From: JACDBZ01 sp036262075
GTDB lineage: Bacteria; Chloroflexota; Limnocylindria; QHBO01
Reading direction: 5' to 3'
DNA: 64,000 nt
Assembly: GCA_036262075.1 (NCBI GenBank)
Contig: DATAJO010000005.1
Span: 1-64,000, forward strand
Below the pieces are notes generated by a model, which saw only the letters and a program-made list of their open reading frames with translations, was not told where the DNA came from and did no database searches. A program made the position numbers and the translations under genes. Positions 15,251 to 24,421 of this stretch are shown here, piece after piece. Every line of letters begins with the position of its first letter. Position 1 is the stretch's first letter.

Positions 15251-18200
15251 GTGACCCAGCGAGCCCCTGATCCGAGCCGGGACGGCGACTTCGTCCACCT
15301 TCACGTCCACTCCGAGTTCAGCCTGCTCGACGGGCTGAGCCGTATCGGCGAGATGACGCAGCGCGTGGCCGACCAGGGGATGAAGGCGCTGGCGCTCACC
15401 GACCACGGGAGCATGTACGGGGTCATCCCGTTCTACGCCGCGGCGAAGAAGGCGGGGATCAAGCCGATCATCGGCGTCGAGGCGTACGTCAGCCCTCGCG
15501 GGATGACCCAGAAGGAGGGCAAGCAGGACGCCGATTACCACCACATGATCCTGCTGGCCAAGGACGACGTCGGGTACCGGAACCTCCTGGCCCTGACGAC
15601 CGCCGCGCACCTCGACGGCTACTACTACAAGCCGCGGATCGACAAGGAGCTGCTGGCGAAGCACGCGCAGGGGCTCATCGGCACATCGGCCTGCCTGGGC
15701 GGAGAGGTGCTGAAGCGCCTGGGACAGGGCGACGAGGCCGGCGCGGCGCAGGCGGCCATGGAGTACCGCGACATCCTGGGCGACGGGAACTTCTTCATCG
15801 AGGTCCAGGAGCACGGGATCGACGACCAACGCCGCCTCCATCCGCAGCTGGTGGAACTGGCACGGCGGAACAACCTGCCGCTGGTCGCCACGAACGACAC
15901 GCACTACACCCACCCGGAGCAGTACGAGGCGCACGACATCCTCGTCTGCATCCAGACCGGCTCGAACCTCGACACGCCGGGGCGGATGCGCTTCGAGAAC
16001 AACGAGTTCTACCTGAAGCCGGCGTCCGAGATGCGCCGCCTGTTCAACGGCGAGCTGCCCGACGCGTTCGACAACACCGTCCGCATCGCGGAGCAGTGCG
16101 AGGTCAACCTCGATTTCGAGGGCCTGCGGCTGCCGCACTTCCAGGTACCGGCCGGCGAGACGGAGGCGAGCTGGCTGCGCAAGGAGTGCGAGCGCGGGCT
16201 GGCTGACCGATACGGGACGATCACCGACGAGATCCGGCATCGGCTCGACTACGAGCTCGGGATCATCGACCGGATGGGGTATTCGGCCTACTTCCTCATC
16301 GTGGCGGACTTCACCCGGTTCGCCCGGGAGCAGGGGATCATGATCACCTGCCGAGGATCGGCGCCGGGGTCCATCGTGACGTACTCGCTGGGCATCACCC
16401 CGGTCGACCCGCTCGAGTACGGCCTTCCGTTCGAGCGCTTCCTCAACCCCGACCGCGTGACGATGCCGGACATCGACATCGACTTCCAGGACTCGCGCCG
16501 GGACGAGGTCATCGAGTACGTCACCCGCAAGTACGGCGACGACCGGGTGGCGCAGATCATCACCTTCGGGACGCTCGGCGCGAAGGCCGCCATCCGCGAC
16601 GTCGGCCGGGCCATGGGCCTGACGTACGGCGAGGCCGATCGCGTCGCGAAGGCGGTGCCGAACGAGCTGAACATCTCGCTGGACCGCGCCGTGGAGACGA
16701 GCCCGCAGCTGCGGGAGCTCATGGCGGGAGACGACCGGGTCGACAAGCTCATCGGCATCGCGAAGCAGGTCGAGGGGATCGCGCGGCACGCCTCGACGCA
16801 CGCGGCCGGCATCGTCATCAGCCGCGAGCCGCTGACCGAGATCATGCCGCTCCAGCGCGCCACCGACGGCCGCACGACGATGACGCAGTTCGAGATGCAC
16901 GCCTGCGAGGCGCTCGGCCTGCTGAAGTTCGACTTCCTCGGCCTCATCAACCTCACGATCCTGGCCGATGCGGTCGAGCTGGTGAAGAAGCACCGCGGCA
17001 AGGACATCGACGTCGACAACCTGCCGCTCGACGACGCGAAGACGTTCGAGCTCCTCGGCCGCGGCGACACGATGGGCGTGTTCCAGCTGGAAGGCTCGGG
17101 CATGCGCCGCTACGTCAAGGAGCTGAAGCCGACCGAGGTGCGCGACCTCGCCGCCATGGTCGCCCTCTTCCGCCCCGGACCGATGGCGAACATCCCCGCC
17201 TACATCCGGCGCAAGCACGGCGAGGAGCCGGTGACGTACCTCCACGAGTCCCTCGAGCCGGCGCTCCGGGACACGTACGGGATCTTCGTCTACCAGGAAG
17301 ACATCATGACCGCCGCCATCGCGATGGCCGATTACACCGGCCCCGAGGCGGACAACCTGTGCTACGCGATCCGCAAAAAGAAGGAGGACGTCCTCCGCCA
17401 GCACGAGGCGAAGTTCAAGGCCGGGGCGAAGCGGAAGGGCATCCCGCCGCACATCGTCGACCAGGTCTTCGCCGCCTTCGAGCCGTTCGCGCGCTACGGC
17501 TTCAACAAGGCCCACGCCACCTGCTACGGGCTCATCGCGTACCAGACGGCCTACCTGAAGGCGAACTACCCGATCGAGTTCATGACCGCCGTCCTGAACG
17601 GCTTCCGAGAGCGCGCGGAGAAGGTCGCCGCCGTCATCGCCGAGTGCAAGCGCCTCGGGATCGAGGTCCGTCCGCCGGACGTGCAGCGCTCGCACGCGCT
17701 GTTCACCGTCGAGACCGATGCGACCGGCGCGCCCGAGGCGATCCGCTTCGGCCTGGCGGCGATCAAGAACGTCGGCGAGGGCGCGATCGAAGCGATCGTC
17801 GCCGTCCGCGACGGGGGCGAGGAGCCCGGCCCGTTCCGGTCGCTCGACGACTTCTGCCGCCGGGTCGACCTGCGGGTCCTCAACCGGCGGGTCATCGAGT
17901 CGCTCGTCAAGGCCAACGCGATGGCCTCGCTGGGGACCGCCGGCGCGCTGCTCGACGCGCTCGACGCCGCGCTCGAGAACGGCGCGCGGCACCAGCGCGA
18001 CGTGGCCGCCGGGCAGTCGACGCTGTTCGACCTGTTCGCCCTGCCCGCGGAGAGCACCGGCACCGCGTTTCTCGACGGCGGCGACGACATCCCGAAGCGC
18101 GAGCGGCTGCGCTGGGAGAAGGAGCTCATCGGCCTCTACCTGTCGGACCATCCGCTCGGCGACATCGCCACAGAGATGCATGAGTACGTCACCGCCGACG

Positions 18201-19036
18201 TTGCCGATCTCGCCGAGGAGGAGGACCAGGCGCGCGTGACGATCGGCGGGATCGTGGCGGGGTCGCGGCGGATCATCACGAAGTCGGGATCGACGATGCT
18301 CGTGCCGCTCATCGAGGATCTCACCGCATCGGTCGAGGTCGTCGTGTTCCCGAAGGTCTACGAGCAGACCGTGCACGCCTGGGCCGATGACGCCGTCGTC
18401 CTCGTCGCCGGGAAGATCGACCGGCGCGACGAGACGCCGCAGATCCTGTGCGAGGCCGTCTGGTCGTGGGAGGACGCGCAGCGCATGGGCCCGATCGCCT
18501 TCGCGCAGGAACGCGATCGGCTCATGGCACCGCGACGCCGATGGAACGGCAACGGCGGCTCCGGCGGCTCCAATGGCTCCGGCGAGCGGACTCAGGGGGT
18601 GTGGCGTCAGACGCCGCAGCCGGTGCCGATGGCCCAGCCGGAGCGCGTCCCGGTCGCCGTGGCGCCCGCGCCGGAGGAGGAGCTGGCGGCTTCGGTCGGG
18701 GCACCCGAGCCGGGGGAGAACCCGCCGGCGCCGCGCGACGCACGGCCGATCCAGGCCGCGCCCGAGGCGGCCGCCGCGACGATCGCGGTCTCGCTCGGCG
18801 AGGACGTGCCCATGGACCGGCTGCTCGGCGCGATCGAGTCGGTGAAGTCGGCCCTCGCCGTGCGACCGGGACCCCTGCCGGTCGTGCTCAACCTGTCGGT
18901 GGCCGGCGCCGTGCGCCAGGTGCGGCTCCCCGACCGCGTCGCGTGGGACGACCACCTCGCCGATGCCGTCCGGCGCGCGGCCGGCGTGCCGGTGAGCGTC
19001 GAGCTCCGCCCCGAGGCGGGGGAGCGGATCGCCTAG
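15251..19036 (+). CDS. dnaE: DNA polymerase III alpha subunit
   Basis: A replicative polymerase of 1261 residues from GTG 15251 (ATG 15215 is an alternative). Domains in order: a PHP domain (HLHVHSEFSLLDG near residue 14, LTDHGSMYG near 45); the polymerase palm with the catalytic PDIDIDF at 406-412 (Asp407 and Asp409); thumb and fingers; a helix-hairpin-helix region; and an OB domain around 990-1065. A Gly/Ser linker near 1100 then leads to a C-terminal domain of about 90 residues ending at 1261. It is the DnaE type, with no inserted exonuclease. The HLHVH and TDHG motifs keep the metal ligands of an active PHP domain, which in some lineages proofreads. It follows the defence cassette by 51 bp and returns to high GC. 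Confidence 0.97.
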   Translation: MTQRAPDPSRDGDFVHLHVHSEFSLLDGLSRIGEMTQRVADQGMKALALTDHGSMYGVIPFYAAAKKAGIKPIIGVEAYVSPRGMTQKEGKQDADYHHMILLAKDDVGYRNLLALTTAAHLDGYYYKPRIDKELLAKHAQGLIGTSACLGGEVLKRLGQGDEAGAAQAAMEYRDILGDGNFFIEVQEHGIDDQRRLHPQLVELARRNNLPLVATNDTHYTHPEQYEAHDILVCIQTGSNLDTPGRMRFENNEFYLKPASEMRRLFNGELPDAFDNTVRIAEQCEVNLDFEGLRLPHFQVPAGETEASWLRKECERGLADRYGTITDEIRHRLDYELGIIDRMGYSAYFLIVADFTRFAREQGIMITCRGSAPGSIVTYSLGITPVDPLEYGLPFERFLNPDRVTMPDIDIDFQDSRRDEVIEYVTRKYGDDRVAQIITFGTLGAKAAIRDVGRAMGLTYGEADRVAKAVPNELNISLDRAVETSPQLRELMAGDDRVDKLIGIAKQVEGIARHASTHAAGIVISREPLTEIMPLQRATDGRTTMTQFEMHACEALGLLKFDFLGLINLTILADAVELVKKHRGKDIDVDNLPLDDAKTFELLGRGDTMGVFQLEGSGMRRYVKELKPTEVRDLAAMVALFRPGPMANIPAYIRRKHGEEPVTYLHESLEPALRDTYGIFVYQEDIMTAAIAMADYTGPEADNLCYAIRKKKEDVLRQHEAKFKAGAKRKGIPPHIVDQVFAAFEPFARYGFNKAHATCYGLIAYQTAYLKANYPIEFMTAVLNGFRERAEKVAAVIAECKRLGIEVRPPDVQRSHALFTVETDATGAPEAIRFGLAAIKNVGEGAIEAIVAVRDGGEEPGPFRSLDDFCRRVDLRVLNRRVIESLVKANAMASLGTAGALLDALDAALENGARHQRDVAAGQSTLFDLFALPAESTGTAFLDGGDDIPKRERLRWEKELIGLYLSDHPLGDIATEMHEYVTADVADLAEEEDQARVTIGGIVAGSRRIITKSGSTMLVPLIEDLTASVEVVVFPKVYEQTVHAWADDAVVLVAGKIDRRDETPQILCEAVWSWEDAQRMGPIAFAQERDRLMAPRRRWNGNGGSGGSNGSGERTQGVWRQTPQPVPMAQPERVPVAVAPAPEEELAASVGAPEPGENPPAPRDARPIQAAPEAAAATIAVSLGEDVPMDRLLGAIESVKSALAVRPGPLPVVLNLSVAGAVRQVRLPDRVAWDDHLADAVRRAAGVPVSVELRPEAGERIA

Positions 19037-21051
19037 GCCGAGGCCACCATGTTCCGGCCGGCCCGCTTCGCCATCGACAGGGCGACGTCGGCCGCCGGGA
19101 GGAGCCCCTCGAGGCTCTCGGCCTCCGGGTCGATGCTGGCGACGCCGACGCTCACCGTGCAGCGGATGGGGTCGCCATCGGCTCCCGCGATGCTGCTCGC
19201 GCCGAAGGCGACGCGGATCTCATCGGCGAGGCGGACCGCGGCGTCGCGCCCCGTGCCGACGAGGATGGCGATGAACTCCTCGCCGCCGTAGCGGGCGATG
19301 ACGTCGGCGCGCCGCAGGCGGGTGGAGAGGAGGCGCCCGAACTCGGTGAGGACGCCGTCGCCGGTGGCGTGTCCGCGCTCCTTGTTCACGGCGCCGAAGT
19401 GGTCGAGGTCGAACATGATCGCCGAGACGGGCTGGCGGAGGATCGGATCCTGCCGCTCGCGCTGGGCGCCGAGCTGCGCGAAGGCCGCGTTGAAATAACG
19501 CCGATTCGGCACGCCCGTGAGCTCGTCCCGCACCGAGCTCTCGTGCACCTGGCGGAGCTCGACGGAGTTCGTCAGGCCAACCGCCACGAGGCTGGCCATG
19601 ACCTCGAGCGCGTGAATCTCCACCGGGTCGAACGGGCTGTCGAGGTCGATCCGGCACAGGCCAATCGTGCCCGCGACCGCGCCATCGCTGACGATCGGTG
19701 TGCCGGTCGCGGCCAGCGTCGTTCCGGGCAGCGCCATGCGGCGGTTCGGCGACCGCTCCCACGGCTCGATCCGGTTCCTCACGACCGTCGCGCCATCGCG
19801 GATGACGGTGCCGATCAAGCCGTCGCCGGGCTCGATGATGCTGCCGATGAGGTCCGGCGCGCCGACGGCCGCCACCACCCGATGCGGCCCGCCGCCCTCG
19901 GTCACCGCGATCGTCAGCCACACGATGTCGGCGGGCACTGCCCGGACCGCCTCGCGCACGACCTGCTGGAAGAGCTCCTCGACCTCGAGCGAGCGGGCGA
20001 CCTCGTGGGCGAACGCGGTGACCCGCTCGCCGACGGCCGCACGGCGCGCCTCGAGCGCTCGCTCGCGCTCGAGCGCCTCGGCGGTGACCTTCCGCTCCGA
20101 CATCGCCGCGGCGGTGACGAACGCGGTCAAGAACGTGACGCCGACGAGGACGTGCGCCATGCCGATCTGGAGGCCGGCGCGATCGTTGAGCTGGACCATC
20201 GGCCCGTACCCGGCGAGCGTGCCGGCGTAAGCGAGCACCGCCACCGCCGTCGTCGCGAGCGACGCGCCGACGAAGCCGAAGCGGACCGCGGCGAGCACGA
20301 GGAACAGGAAGATCGGGTACGCGGCGAGCCGAAGGCCGAGCTCCCACGGCCCGAAGGCGGCGACGATGACGGCGAGGAGCAGCGCGGACAGGACGATGGC
20401 CTCGGGCGCCCGCCGTCGGTTGAGCGTCGGCAGGTGGCCGGCGGCGACGACGAGGATGAGCGGCGCGACGGTGACGACGCCCCCGGCGTCGCTGAACACC
20501 CACGTCAGCCAGGCCGGAAGGAACGGCTGGTTGCCGATGAGGACGGCAGCGATGGCGCCGATCAGCCCGCCGACCGCCGGCGCGACGACGATGGCGAACA
20601 GGCTGAACCAGCCGACGCCGGCGACCGTCTCGACGGAGCCGAACCCGACGCGGTGCAGGGCCACGGCCGCGAGGAGCGGCGACATCGTGTCGGTCGCGGC
20701 GTACGCGATCGACAGCGGCACGCTCGTCCCCGAGGTGAGGTTGCCGATGACGGCCGCCACGCCGATCGAGAGCAGGAGGATCGGCCAGTACGTTCGACGG
20801 GCGAGGAGGAGGGCGGCGGTCGAGACGCCGGCGGGCAGCCAGATGGCCGCCACGTTCAACGATTCGATGTCCGTCAGGAGGCTGAGCCGCGCGGTGACGA
20901 GGTAGGCGACGAAGACCGCCGCCGCGGAGCCAACGGCGCGTGCGTCCATGCGCAGCGAGACGCGCGCCATGGCACGTCCGGCCGGCGTCGGTTCGCCGTC
21001 GGATCGGAGCGCCTGCGGGGTCGCCTCCTCGGCGACGGCACCGGAATGCAT
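19033..21051 (-). CDS. MASE1-GAF-GGDEF diguanylate cyclase
   Basis: About 672 residues from ATG 21051. Eight or so membrane helices of MASE1 type span about residues 35-330 (LSLLTDIESLNVAAIWLPAG is characteristic). A GAF domain covers about 360-500, and a C-terminal GGDEF domain starts near 510. The active site reads YGGEEF (588-593), an accepted active form. The upstream RRAD keeps the RxxD inhibitory c-di-GMP site, so product inhibition is likely. It should make c-di-GMP in response to a membrane or GAF signal. No EAL domain is fused. Start codons at 21078, 20970 and 20949 are also possible. It overlaps the end of dnaE by 4 bp, convergently. Confidence 0.9.
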   Translation of the reverse strand: MHSGAVAEEATPQALRSDGEPTPAGRAMARVSLRMDARAVGSAAAVFVAYLVTARLSLLTDIESLNVAAIWLPAGVSTAALLLARRTYWPILLLSIGVAAVIGNLTSGTSVPLSIAYAATDTMSPLLAAVALHRVGFGSVETVAGVGWFSLFAIVVAPAVGGLIGAIAAVLIGNQPFLPAWLTWVFSDAGGVVTVAPLILVVAAGHLPTLNRRRAPEAIVLSALLLAVIVAAFGPWELGLRLAAYPIFLFLVLAAVRFGFVGASLATTAVAVLAYAGTLAGYGPMVQLNDRAGLQIGMAHVLVGVTFLTAFVTAAAMSERKVTAEALERERALEARRAAVGERVTAFAHEVARSLEVEELFQQVVREAVRAVPADIVWLTIAVTEGGGPHRVVAAVGAPDLIGSIIEPGDGLIGTVIRDGATVVRNRIEPWERSPNRRMALPGTTLAATGTPIVSDGAVAGTIGLCRIDLDSPFDPVEIHALEVMASLVAVGLTNSVELRQVHESSVRDELTGVPNRRYFNAAFAQLGAQRERQDPILRQPVSAIMFDLDHFGAVNKERGHATGDGVLTEFGRLLSTRLRRADVIARYGGEEFIAILVGTGRDAAVRLADEIRVAFGASSIAGADGDPIRCTVSVGVASIDPEAESLEGLLPAADVALSMAKRAGRNMVASA

Positions 21052-21133
21052 GTCCGCGCATGGTGCGCGCGGGCACATCCCAGCCGCAGCAGTACCTTCG
21101 TTCAGGCGGCCGGCGGTGCGCTCGTGGAGGCGG

Positions 21134-22066
21134 TCAGTCGGCGGCGCGCGCCTGGAACTCGACGGATTCGACCATCGCGTCGACGGCGGACAGCATCGCC
21201 TGGGCCGCGTCCTGGTTGCGACCGCCGACGCGTGCCGTGACCTCGATCCATTCGTCCGGAAAGCCCGGCGGGCTGAGCTGCCACCACGCGAGGTATCCGT
21301 TCGCGCCGCCGCGCAGCTCGAACGCGGCCGGCTGCCCGCCGATGAGCCGATCGGCCTCGAGGCCGCCGGGCAGGTCGCGCACCGGCTCGGGGACCGGCGG
21401 CGTGCCCTCGCTGAACGCCGTGATGACGATCGACGCCTCACCGACCGGGATGCGCGCGTCGGCGAGTGCGCACGGCCGGCCAAAGGCGGTGCACAGCTCG
21501 TCATCGGTGACCGGGAACGTGACGACGTGCGCCACGACACGCTGTGGCGCGCCCGGCGCATCGCCGTCGCCGGGGACGACCCGCCAGTCGTCGGGCACGT
21601 CCATGCGCAGGCCGTCGGTGGCGAACGTCGCTGTCTGGGTCGCTTTCGTCGATCCTCCGATGACCGCGCCGATGACGACGCCGGTGCCGAGCAGCAGGAG
21701 GCCGATCGCCATGGCAAGGACCGCCATCCAGGGCGAGTCGCGGAACGTCGTGGGCGTCGGTGGCGCCGGTGGCCGAGGGACGCTCGCGCGCCGGCCTGCC
21801 GCCGGGGCGACCACGGTCACCCGGTCGGTGGCGGTCCAGCGCGGCCCGGTGATCGGCGGGTGGAGGCGATCCCACTCCGCTCGACGGTTCGGGTCCGACA
21901 GGATGTGCCACGCCTCGTTGATCCGGCTCATCGTTCCGGTCGGGGTGGCGCCGGCATCGGGGTGGTAGCGCTTCGCCAGCCGCCGATATGCCCGCGCGAT
22001 CTCGTCACGCGACGCCGTCCGCGGGACCCCGAGGGTGGCGTAGGGATCGATCTTGGCCACGGTCAC
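21134..22066 (-). CDS. membrane J-domain protein with PsbP-like extracytoplasmic domain
   Basis: A 310-residue protein. Residues 7-70 form a DnaJ J-domain (DPYATLGVPRTASRDEIARA, HPD near 38-40, NEAWHILSDPNRRAEWDRLH). A Pro-rich linker, then TFRDSPWMAVLAMAIG, leads into one membrane helix (about 112-135). The C-terminal 170 residues begin GLRMDVPDDW and resemble PsbP-like domains. The J-domain would recruit DnaK at the membrane; the outer domain has no assigned role. A TACACT box lies three bases before GTG 22066 and nine before GTG 22060, so the start could be two codons later. A shorter paralogue is at 31550-32068. Confidence 0.82.
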   Translation of the reverse strand: MTVAKIDPYATLGVPRTASRDEIARAYRRLAKRYHPDAGATPTGTMSRINEAWHILSDPNRRAEWDRLHPPITGPRWTATDRVTVVAPAAGRRASVPRPPAPPTPTTFRDSPWMAVLAMAIGLLLLGTGVVIGAVIGGSTKATQTATFATDGLRMDVPDDWRVVPGDGDAPGAPQRVVAHVVTFPVTDDELCTAFGRPCALADARIPVGEASIVITAFSEGTPPVPEPVRDLPGGLEADRLIGGQPAAFELRGGANGYLAWWQLSPPGFPDEWIEVTARVGGRNQDAAQAMLSAVDAMVESVEFQARAAD

Positions 22067-22080
22067 CCGAGTGTAGGCGC

Positions 22081-22086
22081 TATCCT
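22081..22086 (+). promoter_or_regulatory. -10 box in a compact divergent promoter
   Basis: TATCCT lies nine bases before ATG 22096. A TACACT box for the J-domain gene lies on the other strand immediately beside it. The two divergent starts are only 30 bp apart, so any -35 elements fall inside the opposite coding regions. Confidence 0.4.
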
Positions 22087-22095
22087 TCGGGACCG

Positions 22096-22569
22096 ATGAT
22101 CACGAAGCGTTCCCGCCGCCGCCCGGTCGAGACGGCCGACCCCGAGATGACCGAGGCGCCGTCCGCCAAGGAGACGAAGCGCACGACCACCGTGCCGCCC
22201 GCCACCGAGGCGCCGATCGACAACGAGCAGCTCGATGCCGCCATCCTCCGCGCGCTCCGCGCCCGGCCGAACCGGACGGTCGACCTCAGCACGCTTGCCG
22301 AGGAGCTCAAGGTCGATCCGATCCGCATCCAGCTCGCCGTCGAGCGGCTCGGTCGGCGCCGGATGGTCGTCGTGCCGTTCATCGAGCCGGGGGCGGCCGG
22401 CGGCGCGACGCTGACGGAGGTCGGGCTGCGCTGGCTCCTCGAGCGCGAGGGCGGGAAGCCCGCCGACCTGCCGGTCGCCCTCAAGCCGGCGAAGCAGCGC
22501 GTCCGCGCCGAGGACGAGGCCGCGCGCCTGCCGCGCTCCCAGGTGTACGGGGTGAGCCGGGGCTCCTGA
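22096..22569 (+). CDS. winged-helix-like hypothetical protein
   Basis: A 157-residue protein with a charged, Thr/Pro-rich N-terminal 45 residues. A helix-turn-helix-like segment follows: DAAILRALRARPNRTVDLSTLAEELKVDPIRIQLAVERLGRRRMVV (residues about 50-95), with a wing and then LTEVGLRWLLEREGG. This pattern resembles a MarR or Lrp-type winged helix, so it is probably a DNA-binding regulator without a ligand domain. The C-terminal 30 residues are basic. It is divergent from the J-domain gene, with back-to-back -10 boxes, and convergent with the amino-acid transporter. Confidence 0.6.
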   Translation: MITKRSRRRPVETADPEMTEAPSAKETKRTTTVPPATEAPIDNEQLDAAILRALRARPNRTVDLSTLAEELKVDPIRIQLAVERLGRRRMVVVPFIEPGAAGGATLTEVGLRWLLEREGGKPADLPVALKPAKQRVRAEDEAARLPRSQVYGVSRGS

Positions 22570-22624
22570 GCCGCCGAGCAGTGGCCACGATCGTATCGGT
22601 CCACTCGCTCCGGAGGAGTGACCG

Positions 22625-23491
22625 CTACTCGAGGAGGAATCGGCGCAGGAAGCGCTTGGTCGCCTCCTCCTTCGGTGCCTGGAGGATCTGCTCGGGCGGG
22701 CCCTGCTCGCAGATGACGCCCTGGTCCATGAAGACGACGCGATCGGCCGCCTCGCGCGCGAAGTGCATCTCGTGGGTGACGACGATCATCGTCGTGCCGG
22801 CGTGGGCAAGGTCCTCCATGACCCGCAGGACCTCACCGATGAGCTCGGGGTCGAGCGCCGACGTGGGCTCGTCGAAGAGGAGCACCTTCGGCTCCATGCA
22901 CAGGGCGCGGGCGATCGCCACGCGCTGCTTCTGCCCGCCCGAGAGGCGCGACGGGTATTCGTCCCGCTTGTCGATGAGGCCGACGACCTCGAGGTAGTAC
23001 TCGGCCCGCTCGATCGCGGCCGCCTGCGGCACGCCGGCGGCGGTCGTCGGCGCCTCGATGCAGTTGCCGAGGGCCGTCATGTGGGGGAAGAGGTTGAAGT
23101 CCTGGAACACCATCCCGGCGCGCAGGCGGATCTGGCGGATCTGCTCGAGGTGCTCGCGGTTGCGCGGCTTGAGCGGATCGGCCTGGAGGCGCAGCCCGTC
23201 GACCTCGACCCAGCCGGCGGTCGGCTCCTCGAGGAAGTTGATGCAGCGCAGGAGCGTCGTCTTCCCCGACCCGGATCGGCCGACGATCATCACCGCCTCG
23301 CGCTCGCGCACCTCGAGGCCGACGCCGCGCAGGACGTGGTTCGTGCCGTAGAACTTCTGCAGGTCCTCGACGCGGACGATCGGCTCGCCGAGGTGCTCGG
23401 GGAGCGGCGTCCCCGGCGGGTAGCCGCTGCCCTCGGGTGCCGGCCGCCCGGGCTGTGGTTGCCCGGACGTCGGCGTCGTCGCGGACGTCAT
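22625..23491 (-). CDS. polar amino-acid ABC transporter ATP-binding protein
   Basis: A 288-residue ATPase with Walker A GRSGSGKTT (about residues 70-78), signature LSGGQKQR, Walker B VLLFDEPTSALDP and switch His in VTHEMHF. The sequence is close to GlnQ/GltL-type proteins. Residues 1-35 are an extra Pro/Gly/Thr-rich tail. It energises uptake together with the permease and the binding protein encoded upstream. Its ATG overlaps the permease stop as ATGA (23488-23491). The amino acid carried (Gln, Glu, Arg or other) cannot be decided from sequence. Confidence 0.93.
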   Translation of the reverse strand: MTSATTPTSGQPQPGRPAPEGSGYPPGTPLPEHLGEPIVRVEDLQKFYGTNHVLRGVGLEVREREAVMIVGRSGSGKTTLLRCINFLEEPTAGWVEVDGLRLQADPLKPRNREHLEQIRQIRLRAGMVFQDFNLFPHMTALGNCIEAPTTAAGVPQAAAIERAEYYLEVVGLIDKRDEYPSRLSGGQKQRVAIARALCMEPKVLLFDEPTSALDPELIGEVLRVMEDLAHAGTTMIVVTHEMHFAREAADRVVFMDQGVICEQGPPEQILQAPKEEATKRFLRRFLLE

Positions 23492-24354
23492 CGGTCGCTC
23501 CTCGCCATCCGGCGCTCGAGGCGCTCCTGGAAGTAGCTGAAGACGATCGTCAGCGCCCAGTACACGAGCGCCGCGATGAGGAAGGCGGTGACCGGCTCGA
23601 ACTCGCTGCGGCCGAAGCGCTGCGCCAGCCACAGCGTCTCGTGGACGCTGATCGTCGACACGAGGGCCGAATCCTTGAGCATGGCGACGAAGTCGTTGCC
23701 GATGGCGGGCGTGACGATCCGGATCGCCTGGGGCAGCACGATCCGCCGGAAGAGCTTCCGCTCGGGAATGCCGAGCGCCTGTGCCGCCTCGGTCTGCCCG
23801 CGCGGGACGGCCTGGATCCCGGCGCGGAAGATCTCGGTCATGTAGGCGCCGTAGTTCAGGCTCAGCGCCACGATGCCGGCGGCGATGGCCGGCCAGGTGA
23901 AGAGGTCCTCGTTGATCCGTGGCAGGGCGTAGTAGATGAAGAAGATCTGGACGAGGAGCGGCGTCCCGCGGATGAGCGAGACGTAGAAGCCGGCGATCCC
24001 GTAGAGGACCGGATTGCTGCTCAGGCGGCCGAGGGCGCCGAACACCGCGAGGACCGTCGCGATGACGATCGAGGTGACCGACAGGAGGACGGTGACGCCG
24101 GCGCCCTGGAGGACGATGAGCGGTCCGTAGTGGAAGGCGAACTCCCAGTCCCACGCCCCCGCCGCGGCGATGGCTGCCGCCACGCCGGCGATGATCGCCA
24201 GCCAGACGAAGACGACGGTGAGCCGGAACCGGAGCCGCTGACGGCGGCGCGCGTCGGCTACCTGCTCCACGAGCGGATGCTGGACCATCAGCATGGCCTG
24301 GGCGTGCTCCGGCCCCGGGCCGCCGAAGCCGCCCACGCCCCCGAGACCGCTCAC
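23488..24354 (-). CDS. polar amino-acid ABC transporter permease
   Basis: A 288-residue protein with a Gly-rich start and five to six membrane helices. The coupling EAA loop reads EAAQALGIPERKLFRRIVLPQAI (about residues 195-217). SLIRGTPLLVQIFFIYYALP matches the HisM/GlnP family. Only one permease gene is present, so it should work as a homodimer. It is separated from the upstream binding-protein gene by 67 bp containing a strong hairpin and is translationally coupled to the ATPase gene downstream. Confidence 0.93.
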   Translation of the reverse strand: MSGLGGVGGFGGPGPEHAQAMLMVQHPLVEQVADARRRQRLRFRLTVVFVWLAIIAGVAAAIAAAGAWDWEFAFHYGPLIVLQGAGVTVLLSVTSIVIATVLAVFGALGRLSSNPVLYGIAGFYVSLIRGTPLLVQIFFIYYALPRINEDLFTWPAIAAGIVALSLNYGAYMTEIFRAGIQAVPRGQTEAAQALGIPERKLFRRIVLPQAIRIVTPAIGNDFVAMLKDSALVSTISVHETLWLAQRFGRSEFEPVTAFLIAALVYWALTIVFSYFQERLERRMARSDR

Positions 24355-24378
24355 GTCACGGTTCCCATGAACACGACA

Positions 24379-24406
24379 GGGGCGAGGATCCGGCGATCCC
24401 CGCCCC
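24379..24406 (-). terminator. attenuator-like hairpin between binding-protein and permease genes
   Basis: GGGGCGAGGATC at 24379-24390 pairs with GATCCCCGCCCC at 24395-24406, with one mismatch in twelve and a 4-base loop. It lies inside the operon, so it would terminate part of the transcripts or protect the 3' end of the binding-protein message. It has no T-run, as expected at this GC. Confidence 0.5.
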
Positions 24407-24421
24407 CGTCAGCGACGTGGC

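Noticed and set aside
15164..18955. 1263-codon open frame antisense to dnaE, and similar long antisense frames (for example 45835-51006 on the minus strand beyond the permease)
   Set aside because: GC-rich third positions keep opposite frames open. These frames have no family motifs and low-complexity Arg/Val/Asp composition, while the sense strand encodes a clear DnaE.
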